Shown here: positions 1 through 12,300 of the stretch, in pieces
Numbering within the stretch: position 1 is the stretch's first letter
Layout of the letters: every line of letters begins with the position of its first letter
Source: Sipunculus nudus
Taxonomy: Eukaryota; Annelida; Sipuncula; Golfingiida; Sipunculidae
Direction of reading: 5' to 3'
NCBI GenBank assembly: GCA_026874595.1
Contig: CM049313.1
Coordinates: forward strand, 13,391,508 to 13,455,507
DNA length: 64,000 nt
The notes under the pieces: model-generated
What the model saw: only the letters and a program-made list of their open reading frames with translations
Told to the model about the DNA's origin: nothing
Database searches by the model: none
Made by a program: the position numbers and the translations under genes

Positions 1-532
1 TGCTGTATTTTCCCATATGAGTTATAAACCTACAAAACGTTTTTTTGCCTGACACCACTGAGGCCAATTTGTTTAATATTTTACAAGAATAATCCCCTGA
101 ATAATTCTTATATTAATTGTCTTTTATGGTTCCAAAGAATGAATTTTGGCTGAATTATAAAAACATTTAAAATAAAAAGTCATTTTACCATATATGTTAG
201 CTGTGTGAAGCAGATACATCTAGCTTGGCACCAATTTATCAGCATCCGTTACATATGGTTAATATTGACAAGAATGTTTTTTAAAAGCTTAAAAAATGTA
301 GATTATGATTTTAGATATTTCCCATGCCAGGCAATGTTTACAATCACAGGTATACAGCTCTCTGTGGGTATATAAAGACAGCTGTACATGGATTATAAAT
401 AAATGGTATCCATACTCAACTTTATTCAAGATTTTGCCATCAGTGAGATGTATCTGTATTATAATTTTGCATTAAATATGCATCTGTAGTAATTTATAGC
501 GAACCTGTGAGCTAATGCTATGGTGTGGCATC
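1..532. other. AT-rich non-coding stretch, nothing recognised
   Basis: No exon with usable splice sites or conserved reading was found. It is probably an intron or upstream sequence of the GT61 gene. Confidence 0.4.
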
Positions 533-1395
533 GTCTGTCATCTGTACATTAACCCATACTATTTCAAAAACAAATGGAGCTAGTATAATGAAATTAAATG
601 CAAAAAATTAGCCATCTGAAAAACTCTGCATTTTCTTAGATTTTATAAAGATAAAGCTAAAAAACCTTTAAAAATCTTCTCCTCTAACGGTCAAGCCAAA
701 TTATTCATTATTTTACAGAAATAATCTTTTATACCATCTCTCTCAAGTTTGTTCGAATGGTTCAAGTTCAGGAAGTTGAACTTAGCTAACTGTCCAAAAA
801 AGCATACTAAAATGACAATCTCAGAAATGGCCGGAGCTATCATCACCAAATTTTATGCCAGTGTTGGTCACATGAGTCATATATGAAATTCAGGTATTGG
901 TGGCGCCACCTGCATTGACCTTTTTTTGTAAGTCGGTCATTGGTCATCTGTACATTAACCCATAATTTCTCATGAATTGCAGGAGCTACTATCCCCAGAT
1001 TTTATGCAATAATCTGTCGCATATCAAATGTTGTGGGATTCAGCATATTTTTTTGCTATCTGCATTTACTTAGATATTATAGGGTAAAAGCTGAAAAACC
1101 TATAAAAGTCTTCTCCTTGTAAACGGTCCAGTCAAATTGTTCAATATTTTACAGAAATGATCCCAGCGGCAATCCCTCGCAAGTTTGTTCAAATGGTTTG
1201 CATTTGATGAATTTTAGTGGTGTTACACAAATTTGAACAGTCGTTTGGCCAATTAAACATACTGACATAATAATTTCAGAAATGACAGAAGCTAGCATTA
1301 CCAAGTATTGTGCAAATGTTGGTCACATGACTCATATTTGAAGTTGCAAAATTTTTGGTACCACCTACATTGACCTGTTTTTTATGGTCAAAAAC
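533..1395. repeat. diverged tandem duplication, two units of about 410 and 450 bp
   Basis: Both units open with CATCTGTACATTAACCCAT (near 540 and 947). Shared blocks follow: AAAAACCT...TCTTCTCC near 658 and 1,095, CAGAAATG...GGTCACATGA near 820 and 1,278, and CCACCT(G/A)CATTGACCT near 907 and 1,362. Confidence 0.6.
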
Positions 1396-1764
1396 CTCAT
1401 AATTTTTCCCTCTTTCAGCTTAAAATGTTTATAATGAAACTGTCATATCAGAAAAGCTTAAGTTGGTCTTATGGCCATTATTATGTCTATTTCAAACTGA
1501 GGACTGCTAAACTGTTCTTCTACAAAATTATTGTTTCAATTATAACCTCTGTAACATTGCACAAAAATTATTCTTAGGTGGCCTTTGTTCAAGTTTACTT
1601 TGGCAGAATTATTGGACATTTAACAATGAAAGAACTGCATCTTTTATTATTCTAGATATTTTGATAAAGAGTTAATGAATTTGTCAGCTTGAAAAAAAAG
1701 CATTTTAGCCAAAGTCTTTCAGTATGTGTAAACAGATTTACCAACAGGCCAAGATTATGTTTGT

Positions 1765-2330
1765 ATTGAGAAACTGCCAACTGTTTCAGAATTGGTTACA
1801 GATCAAGAGTTCATTCAGTGCAGCCAGATATAGGTCAAGAGTTCAGTCAGTGCAGGCAAGCACAAGGCATGTGATCACCTCATGGGTGACATGTGAACAC
1901 CTCATGGACACCATGTGATCACCTCACTGGTGTCATGCCCCTCGGGGCTGCATGTGGAGCCAATCTGTGAGCTTATGCAATGGTGTGGCTACTATTTCTG
2001 ATTTGGCAACAAATCAAAGGTCAGTCTTGATCTATTTAAAGCTTTGGCAGACTGCCAACTATATCAGATTAGGCAACAGGTTAAGACTTCACTCAGTGCA
2101 GCCAGGTATAGGTCAGTAGTTGACTCAGTTCAGTAGCTGCATTCTATTTATAGCGATGGCAGACTGCCCACTGCATCAGATTTAGCACCAAAGTTTAGCC
2201 TGGATCTATTTATAGCTTTGGCAGACTGCCAACTGTGTTAGATTATGCAACAGGTCAAGAGTTCACTCAGTCTAACCAAGTGAAGGTCATGAGTTCACTC
2301 AGTGCAGTAGCCTGAGCCAGCAAATTTGTC
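1765..2330. repeat. imperfect tandem repeats with GCAGACTGCCAACTG and GAGTTCACTCAGTGCAG
   Basis: At least four degenerate units carry an 'actgccaactg...caagagttcactcagtgcagcca' theme (near 1,772, 2,047, 2,150 and 2,224). Unit length varies from about 60 to 140 bp. Confidence 0.5.
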
Positions 2331-3024
2331 ACAGTTCACTCAGGGCAACTGCCTTTCTCACCTAAGCCTGGTCAGCCCCATGCATCAAACAAAAGGTAAG
2401 TTTGTATATTGGCCTGATATTTTGACCTGTCTATGTGTCTTTGATGGCTTTTTTGTTCACAAGACCGGTTTCACCACCTACAATGACTTTTGCACAGTGT
2501 ATGTGCCTGCTTATTTCTACAGAGGAATTTGATATATCAGCCTGAAATTGGGCATATGTATATATCTCTGATAGCTTCGTTGTATACAAGACTGGTGGTG
2601 CCAGCTACAATCATTTTTGTGTTGTGTGCACCCATGCCAGAATTTCAGCAGTGATGTTTGTGTTATTGTTTCTCAAATAAAATGTTTAGTACTTGCATTG
2701 TTCATATACATGAGAAGTAATGGTCCAGCATTGAAGCATTGTACCTGGTGTATTTCCCAATGCACAGGTTCGCATTAGGCCTGTAGGCCTTGTTTTAATT
2801 TGTTATAATGAATCTGTTCTCTCATTTTATCTACAAATCTCTGTAGTCATTCAGTCTTAATTATTCTTGAACATTAATTATTTTTGTAAAGTAAAAAAAA
2901 ATAGTCTTGGAAAAACTGTAGTGCCAGTGTTTTAAGGTGAATATGACATGTAGTACAATATGATCATGTGTAATTTTTTATCTCTCAATCATCATATGTG
3001 ATTTTGCAACCAATTCCTACCAAT

Positions 3025-3027
<3 letters not shown>

Positions 3028-3062
<35 letters not shown>
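3028..3062. repeat. (TA)n microsatellite
   Basis: Roughly 16 uninterrupted TA units. Confidence 0.9.
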
Positions 3063-3065
<3 letters not shown>

Positions 3066-3311
3066 TCCAAAATAAGTTATTTATCCATGTTGTATTCTGA
3101 GACTGAATGTACTCCCAATATGCAGCTGGAACAACTAGCAGTACAGATGGTTTATAGCTCCAAAGATCAGACAGCAACGTTCATGGTTTTAGTAATGGTG
3201 ACTTGATCAGATATAGACTTATTTACCTAGGAATCCATTCCTCAAGCCAAAAACATTTATGTCATACAAATGACCTGTTTTAAACATTTACTCTATTGTT
3301 TCAAATTTCAG

Positions 3312-3374
3312 CAACTCGATTGGAACACTATAGCCTTTCAAGACCCTCAGAAGTACTGGTATCAGATCATAAAG
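3312..3374 (+). CDS. GT61 gene, first recognisable exon
   Basis: The exon encodes QLDWNTIAFQDPQKYWYQII plus one Lys, phase 0 at both ends. The acceptor is caaatttcag and the donor is AAAG/GTGAGG. It is in frame with the next exon. It is short and would be weak alone; the support is the shared phase and the two clean splice sites. Confidence 0.6.
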
Positions 3375-6300
3375 GTGAGGGAAAAATCCAGAGTGAAGGT
3401 TAAATGTATTTCAGTCAATATAGTCATATCATTATTGATGCACATTCAATGAAAAAAAAATTAGAAAAAGCACAAGACCTGCTTATTATAATATTGCTGC
3501 CCTGGATTAAATTTACAGCAATGACCTCTCATCTTCCCTTTGCTGTATGGATGTTGAGCCTCAGTTTAATAGCCAAATAGTATTCATATAAAAATTATCA
3601 GGTATGAATAATACAATTAAATAACTTGCATGCTTAGAGATCTTTTTCAGAGCTCCAGATTTCATCATTGGAACCTGATGTTAGTACTTATAATACTCAT
3701 AAAGGGATTATATAAATAACATTGTGTTATTTTGTAATAAAAATATTCATTTAACATGAAACATCATTTAATATTCCGAGTTTACTGATAATTTTTTCTT
3801 ATATAAAACAGAATTTTGTATTTGATCAGGCACTTCTTGGTGACCACCAGATGGCGCCCTTGGACCAGACTATTTTGTCTTCAGGGCAGAATATTTGTTT
3901 TGACAACCTGTATTTTGGGGTAAGTCACATAATTGACATATCTTTGTGAGTTTATGCATTAAAAATATTGTGGCCCAAACGTGAATAACTGGTCATGACT
4001 TATCCTGTGAGACAACAGATCCTGACATCATGTGAGATATCTGGTCCTGACATATCCTGTGAGATAACGGGTCCTGACTTATTCTATGAGACAACCAGTC
4101 CTGACTTATCCTTTGAGACAAATGGTCCAGTGACTTATCCTGTGAGATAACCAGTCCTGGCTTATCCTGTGAAATAACCAGTCCTGACTTATCCTGTGAG
4201 ATAACCAGTCCTGACTTATCCTGTGAAATAACCAGTCCTGACTTATCCTGTGAGATAACCAGTCCTGACTTATCCTGTGAGATAACCAGTCCTGACTTAT
4301 CCTGTGAGATAACCAGTCCTGACTTATCCTGTGAGATAACCAGTCCTGACTTATCCTGTGAGATAACCAGTCCTGACTTATCCTGTGAGATAACCAGTCC
4401 TGACTTATCCTGTGAGATTACCAGTCCTGACTTATCCTGTGAGATAACCAGTCCTGACTTATCCTGTGAAATAACCAGTCCTGACTTATCCTGTGAAATA
4501 ACCAGTCCTGACTTATCCTGTGAGGCAACAAGTCCTGACTTATCTTGTGAGGCAACCAGTCCTGACTTATCCTGTGAGGCAACCAGTCCTGACTTTTCCT
4601 GTGAGGCAACCAGTCCTGACTTATCCTGTGAGGGAACCAGTCCTGACTTATCCTGTGAGGCAACCAGTCCTGACTTATCCTGTGAGATAACCAGTCCTGA
4701 CTTATCCTGTGAGATAACCAGTCCTGACTTATCCTGTGAGATAACCAGTCCTGACTTATCCTGTGAGGTAACCAGTCCTGACTTATCCTGTGAGATAACC
4801 AGTCCTGACTTATCCTGTGAGATAACCAGTCCTGACTTATCCTGTGAGATAACCAGTCCTGACTTATCCTATGAGATAACCAGTCCTGACTCATCCTGTA
4901 AGATAACCAGTCCTGACTTATCCTGTGAGATAACCAGTCCTGACTTATCCTGTGAGATAACCAGTCCTGACTTATCCTGTGAGATAACCAGTCCTGACTT
5001 ATCCTGTGAGACAACCAGTCCTGACTTATCCTGTGAGACAACCTGTCCTGACTTATCCTGTGAGACAAATGGTCCAGTGACCTATCCTATGAGATAATGG
5101 TCCTGACCTATCCTGTGAGACAACTGGTCCTGACAACATGTGAGACAACCAATCCTAACTTATCTTGTGAGATAGTTGGTCCTGACTCATTCTGTGAGAC
5201 AACTGGTTGTCTTATCCTGTGAGACAACCAGTCCTGACTCATTCTGTGAGACAACTGGTTGTCTTATCCTGTGAGACAACTGGTCTTATATCCTGTGAGA
5301 TAACTTTCCCTGACTTATCATGTGAGATACTTGGTCCTGAGTTCATGTGAAATAAATGGTCCTGACTCATCCTATAAGATAACTTGTTCTAATATACTGT
5401 GGGATACCTGGTACTGACATGTCATATATGTAACTGATCCTGACTTATCCTGTGAGATAAATTATCCTGACTTTTCCTGTGAGGCAACCCATGCTGACTT
5501 ATCCTGTGAGATAACCAGTCCTGACATCATGTAAGATAACTGGTCCTGACATATTCTGTAAGATAACTGGGTTTGACTTGCCTTGTGAGATAAACAGTCC
5601 TGACTTATCCTGTGAGACAACTGATCCTGACTTATATTGTGAGACAACTGATCCTGACTTATCCTGTGAGATAATCGGGTTCTGACTTATCCTGTGAGAC
5701 AAATGTTCTTATATCCATCACATGATATCAAGTGTGATGCTTGTTGATTTCATTCCAGGGCTGTGCCACACTGAATAACTCAGCAAAGTGACATCATACA
5801 ACCCTTCATACTAGTCAGTTTCATCCCAGGGCAGTGTGTGATTGAGTACAAGTCATGTGCAGGGCTGATAAAACCAATATTAACCGGCATTGATATTGAT
5901 AAGAAATGACATGTCATATTGCATGGGCCAGAGCCCCAGTATTTTGTTGATACCATGCCTGGTCAGATGATATTGAAATAGTATTTTATTTACCAGAAAG
6001 TTGTCACAAAGAAGGAAAAATTTATTTTATCAGTCAAGCTCATATCAGATAGGGCTTTAATTTAAGAATATTACAGATTTCTGTCTGTGTATCGGAATAT
6101 GTTGGGATATATTTCAGACCCCTCAGACTGACTTCACAGATGAAGCCTTGATAGGAGATTATATCAGGTACATAAAGGATCACTTTAACATCACAGAACC
6201 ACTGCCATCACAAGCAGACAAGCTCAAGATTGGGATCATCACCAGGTACATGCACAAGTTCTTGCAGTCAAATTAGTATATGCTTTTACAAATCAGCTTA

Positions 6301-9300
6301 TTTGTAATATTTATAATGATAAACTGACAGTAAGCCCAAATATTAATATCACAACATATTGCTGGATTTGCATGATGTTCAATATATATCATAATTTTTC
6401 AGTTTTGATTTAAGTAAATATTTGCATGATCCTAGTGTTCTGATCTTACATGAATCCTTTTGCAAATTCTTATTTATAATTAATAAGCATTTAAATATTC
6501 AAATGTTTTCAATTGCAAATATTAAATTCAGGTATTTTTAGCTCAGCTGACTATAAGTCATCTGAGCTATAGTCATGGTCCATTGTCCGTCGTCTGTCCA
6601 TCTTGCCGTCGGTCCGTCCGTCTGTCCGTCCGTCCGTAGATGTGGCACGTTATAGAACCATGAACCTAGGAATCCAAAATTCGGCATAATGTTAGATGTC
6701 CCCAAGATCTCCTAATAATCCAAAAACTGGGTCTTTGCGACTTCGTTCCTTTGAGAAATTAAGGAAAAACCTCAATTTTTTATTAAAAACCTATTTTCAC
6801 ACATCAGGACTGCCTAATATCAAAACCACTCATCTGTTTTTCCTCATATTTACCATAAATATTCCTCTATATAGTTCCTATGTACCTGCCAGAAATTAGG
6901 TCTGTATTATATAATTAAAAAAAGTTATTGGCCCAAACATAATGCATTTTGTAAGAAATCAGGAAAGATATTTGAACACTTAACACAAAACATGTTAAAG
7001 CTATGGACTTTTTTTCCAGTAATACAACTTTAATTAATCAAAATTAAATTGTATACCCAAAATTAGATCAAAATCTTTTAAATTTTTAAAAATATTAACA
7101 AAAATAAAAAATTGGTACCTTAAATTTTGCCCAATTTTGACCATGGCACGTTTTTTTCCTGTAAGTACTGTTGATCTAATTTTCACAGCATGTACAAATA
7201 AGGATATAATCTGTTAAAATCTGAAATTTGAAAATAAAAGCTGCAAAATTAGGCTAGTTATTGAATTTTTTGGAGCCTCTTGTTGTATTCCCTTACATTG
7301 TCAAGCAGTCCACTGTGGTCACTGTTGGTCATTCAGTGCAGCTCTGTATGCTCCCAAGGTTGTTGGCATAATGTTAGATGTCCCCAAGATCTCCTACCAA
7401 GCCAAAAACTGGGTCTTTGCGACTTTGTTCCTTTGAGAAATTAAGGAAAAACCTCAATTTTTTATTAAAAACCTATTTTCACATTTCAGGACAGCCTAAC
7501 TATGAAACCACTCACCTGTTTTTCCTCATATTTACCATAAATATTCCTCTATATAGTTCCTATGTACATGCCAGAAATTAGGTCTGTATTATATGATTTA
7601 AAAAAAGTTATGGGCTGAAACATAATGCATTTTGTAAAAAATCAGGAAAGATATTTGATCACTTAACACAAAACATTTTAAAGCTATGGACTTTTTTTCC
7701 AGTAATATATCTTTTATTAATCAAAATTAAATTGTATACCCAAAATTAGATCAAAATCTGTTAAATTTTTAAAAATATTAGCAAAAATAAAAAATTGGTA
7801 CCTTAAATTTTGCCTAAATTTGACCATGGCATGTTTTTTTCTTATAAGTACATTTGATTTAATTTTCACAGCCAGTTTACATATGGATTTAATCTGATGA
7901 ATTTTGAATTTGAAAGTATAAGCTTAAAAAATAGTCTAGTAATTGAAGTTTTTTAGAAGACTTAATGTATTTGTATTTTCTAGCATCATGACCCTACTTT
8001 TGTTTACCTGGTAATCCAAAAATTGGCATAATGTTAGATGTAATTGAAAATATTCATATTCTTCCATACATTTCCTATGTACATATCAAAATTTAGGTCA
8101 GTATTGCATAATTTGTTAGAGTTATATGCCCAAACATAATGCACTTTGTAAAAAATCAGGATATATATTTACTCACTTAACATAAGAATGGCTGAGACTT
8201 TTTATAGGGAATATAACATCATTTAATCAAGATTCAATTGTATACGGAAAATTAGATCTGAAATTTGCAATTTTTTTAAAGTTATTAGCATAAATATAAA
8301 ATCAGTACCTTAAATTTTGCCCAACTTTGGCCATGGCACAATTTTTTCCTGTTAGTACTGTGGATGTTATTTTCACAGCATGTACACATAAGGATTAAAT
8401 CTGTTAAAATCTTAAATATGAAAAATAAAAGCTGCAAAATTAGGCTAGTTATTGAATTTGTTTGGAGGCTCTTGTTGTATTCCCTTGCATTGTCAAGCAG
8501 TCCACTGAGGTCACTCTAAGTCATTCAATGCAACTCTCTATGCTCCCCAGGCTGTTATGTAATCCCATCACTCCCGGCAAGCCCTCTCTCTTGTTGAGCT
8601 TGATCAGGCTGCCAGCATAAATACCACAGGGAGCCTTTCTCTCTCCCCCCCCCCCCCCCACCCCATTCTGTTGACAGACCTGTACTCTAAACAATCTTAT
8701 AATTTCAGCGATGAACAGTAACAGCAGAGACCCCTCACTGAACCCACCGCTTCAATACACAGGACTAATATACAAGACAAAGCAGATAATTTTAATGTTA
8801 AAAAATTCTTTTTGTTGAGACTTGGACAATTTTGATTTTTTTTAAAGAAAAAAAATGTTCAGGAATTTAATCCTAATATTCATATATGGTAAAATATTAG
8901 GACCTAATGAAAGTGCTAACTGACAAGATTTAAGAAGATATAAATACTTTGTAGCATTTCGTTCATATCTCTTAAAGTTGGTGGGGCCTAGTAATCTAGT
9001 TTTTAAAATTAGAAATATTGGTCAAACTTTGTGGGATTAATTTTTAACTCATATGGCCATATATTTAACTTTTGAAAAATTAATTACCTTCACACATTAT
9101 TTGTTTATGAAATGAAACTTTTATATGACACTTACCGTAAGCCCATTTTTTCCCTTGGTGCATCACTAAATGGTTTCAGGCCAAAGGTTTCATTTATTAC
9201 ACAGTCCATATGCTTTAGCTCATGTCCATTATTCTATAATTTACAGAGTTTCATTTAAGCTGGGCCATTTTCTCTTAGCTTTTCAAATGGTAATATACAT

Positions 9301-12300
9301 GGAAAAACCATAAGAAACAAAAATATTTTGCAGTTACTAATATTTTCCAAAATTCAGCTGAGCGACGTGACCCATAGGCCCCTTGTTGAAGATTTTGTAT
9401 GTTTTGAAAAGGACAGCTTATGTCAGTTCAACATGAGCCAGTGCAGTTTTAGCTCAGTTGACTGGAAGTCAGTGGAGCTATAATGATCACTCTTTGTCAA
9501 TAGTCTGTTTGGTAGTCTTGGATCTCCGGCTGTTTGTTACCGTGGCAAAAACTGCAGCTGTTGAATCTTGGAACCTTCTAATTTAAAAATCAGGCAGGTC
9601 CTTGGCCAATCTTCTCGGAAACCTGAAATTGGGGCATGGTGACCTATATTCTGTTAGCTATTGGAAGAAACATGGTTCGACCATCCTGTAACTTTGCTTG
9701 GCAAAAATTTAAACTGTTGGATCTTGAAACATCTACCCTAAAATGCAGGCAGTTCCTGGGCAAATTTCCTTGAGAACCCACAGTTATTCACAGTGACCTA
9801 TATTCTGTGAGCTAAGGGGAAAAAATGATTTGAGTATCCTGAAAGTCAGACAGGGCACAAATAAAAAATGTTCACTTAGATCTTTTTTCTTTGCATTTAG
9901 GGAGTTCCTGGTTAAATCTTGTTTGAAACATGAAATTAGATCAGTGTGACCTGTATTCTGCAAACTTTGGGCAATCACATGATTTGTAGAACTCCGGAAG
10001 TCATTCTCCATAGTATTCAAGTGTTCAAGGTTGCTTGAGAGAAATTTTGAATTTGGTTCATAAAATTGAAATACTGGTAATATGCCACACACATAAATCT
10101 GTCAGAATGTAGAGTTTGATGAATATAGATGGAACCACTTTTACAGAAATGTCATAAACACTTGTTAATTTCACTTGGCTAAAATAATGTGCTTCCAAAA
10201 ATAAGAATGCTATTTAGGTTCAACTGTATATGAGATGAGAGACTAATAAAAACATTGCAAAAAATGTTTTCCTTCCGAAGAAATAATAATGATCAATTCA
10301 GGATTTGCACCAATTGACCAACTCAAAGTAGTTTAGTATTTGATTCAACAGATGAAGAGGTCAGGAATGACGGATATATGAATTATGTACAGATATTAGT
10401 TATATTAAATCTCTGAGTGTGGCTTCAGGAACAACTATAATATTCTATCCTGGAGTACCATTTGTGATTTGCAGGAAAGGACGGAGGAGGATTTTGAATG
10501 AGGATGAACTGTTGACATCAGTTCCAGACTTTGAAATAGAGCTGGTGGAATTCAGCGGAAAAACATTTCAGGAACAGGTATGAAAGTGCCTTCGTCTTGT
10601 TAATCAGATAGTAATATTACAGTGCTAAGTGTTAGCCTTAATGTTTTATATGCAGGCTCTATTGTACAGAAAAAAAGTTATCTTTGAAGAGTAAGGTTTT
10701 TTTCTAAAGTATTATGCCTTCTGTCAATTTTGCTTGACCATGCCCAACGAAGTGGGCTGCTGTGTATTACAGCAGGGTTGTTGTAAACGTATTATTTGGT
10801 GACAATTACCAAGATTTTATAACAAGTTATATATCACACGAAAACTAATCAGCAATATTTAATTTATAAATAACAAATAATTGTAAATAATACATTTACA
10901 CATGGCTCCCATGCATGCGAGACTGCTGCTAAGAACGGCCTTCGAAAGTTGCAATATTATCGCCCACTCGCCGGCTCAAAAACGATGTCTGTCAGGAAGA
11001 TATTTAGGAAACCCTTCTAGTATAAACCACACAGTGCTTTCAGGAAATAAACCTGAATTCAAGATTTTGAATTTCTTGATTAAACCGCGGTTTCAAGTGG
11101 AGATTTTACGGTAATCCCTGAGTTTGTATGGGGGTGGGGTGGAGGGCGTCTGTATGAATAAGGCAGTAGGTATTTTAACCTTTTTTAGTTAATTTTTAGC
11201 TCAGATGACCTTTGGACCTACGAATCCAAAAATTTGCATACCATAAGATGTCCCCAAAATCTCCTACCATACCAAAAATTGGGTCATTAGGACTTCATTC
11301 CTTCGAGATATTAAGGAAAAACCTCTGTTTTCCATAAAAAAGCCATTGTTACACTTCAAGGCTGCCTAATATCAAAACCACTGATCTGTTTTTGATCATA
11401 TTTAGTATTCATATACTTCCATACATTTTCTATGAATATACCCAAAAATTAGGTCAGTATTGTGTATTATTTTGAAGTTATGGGCCCAAATATAATGCAA
11501 TTTTTAAAAAATCAAGAAATATATTTACTTACCTTACATGAGAATTGCTGAAGCTGGAGACATTTTTTCAGGAATATAACTTTATTTAATCAAGATTCAA
11601 TTGTTTACCCAAAATTAGATCTGAATTTTGCAAATTTGTCAAGTTAATTAGATCTGAATTTTGCAAATTTGTCAAGTTATTAGCATAAATAAAAAATCAA
11701 TACCTTAAATTTCGTCCAACTTTGGCAATGGCATGTTTTTTCCCTGTAAGCACTGTTGATTTAATTTTCACAACATACATACATAAGGATTTAATCTTTT
11801 AAAATCTGAAATTTCAAAGGAATTGATTGAAAAGAGCAGCTTTTATTCAAGTTTCCATACACCATGTCAAGTGTTGTTTACATCTAGCCCACCTGGTAGT
11901 ACAGCCTTCACTTACATTATGTAACTGACCCCAGGCAGCTTGCCTTGGCTCAGCTTGGCCACTACCAGCAGGATTTCCCTCTGCCCTGCACTCCCCCCCC
12001 CCCCCCAGATGGTGCATTAACTAGATGAATGTTATAATTTTTTTGTATTTTATTTTATTCTTGGCTATGCTACATTTTAGATTTTGTATTGTACCACCAG
12101 GGTTACAATGATTTAAGTGCACATTTAAATGTGTCCACAAAGTGGTGTATTGCTATGAAATTTGGATGTTCATCAGATATGTAATTCCTTGCTTCAGAAG
12201 AGTAAAAATTCCCCAGGTGTGAAATTGAATATTAATTTCCAGTAATAAATTATAGCTGAGATAGTAATTAGCACAATGATATTGTTTGTTCCTCATTCAA

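Noticed and set aside
2326-2400. Possible exon with donor CAAAAG/GTAAGT at about 2,396
   Set aside because: The donor is good, but the peptide is short, sits in degenerate tandem repeats and shows no GT61 similarity.
4418-5068. 216-codon minus-strand frame of LSHRISQDW repeats
   Set aside because: It is the 27-bp minisatellite read in a stop-free frame; the period is a multiple of three, so frames stay open by default. No splice or start context supports it.
3985-5702. CRISPR array
   Set aside because: Units are contiguous 27-bp repeats without unique spacers, in an animal genome.
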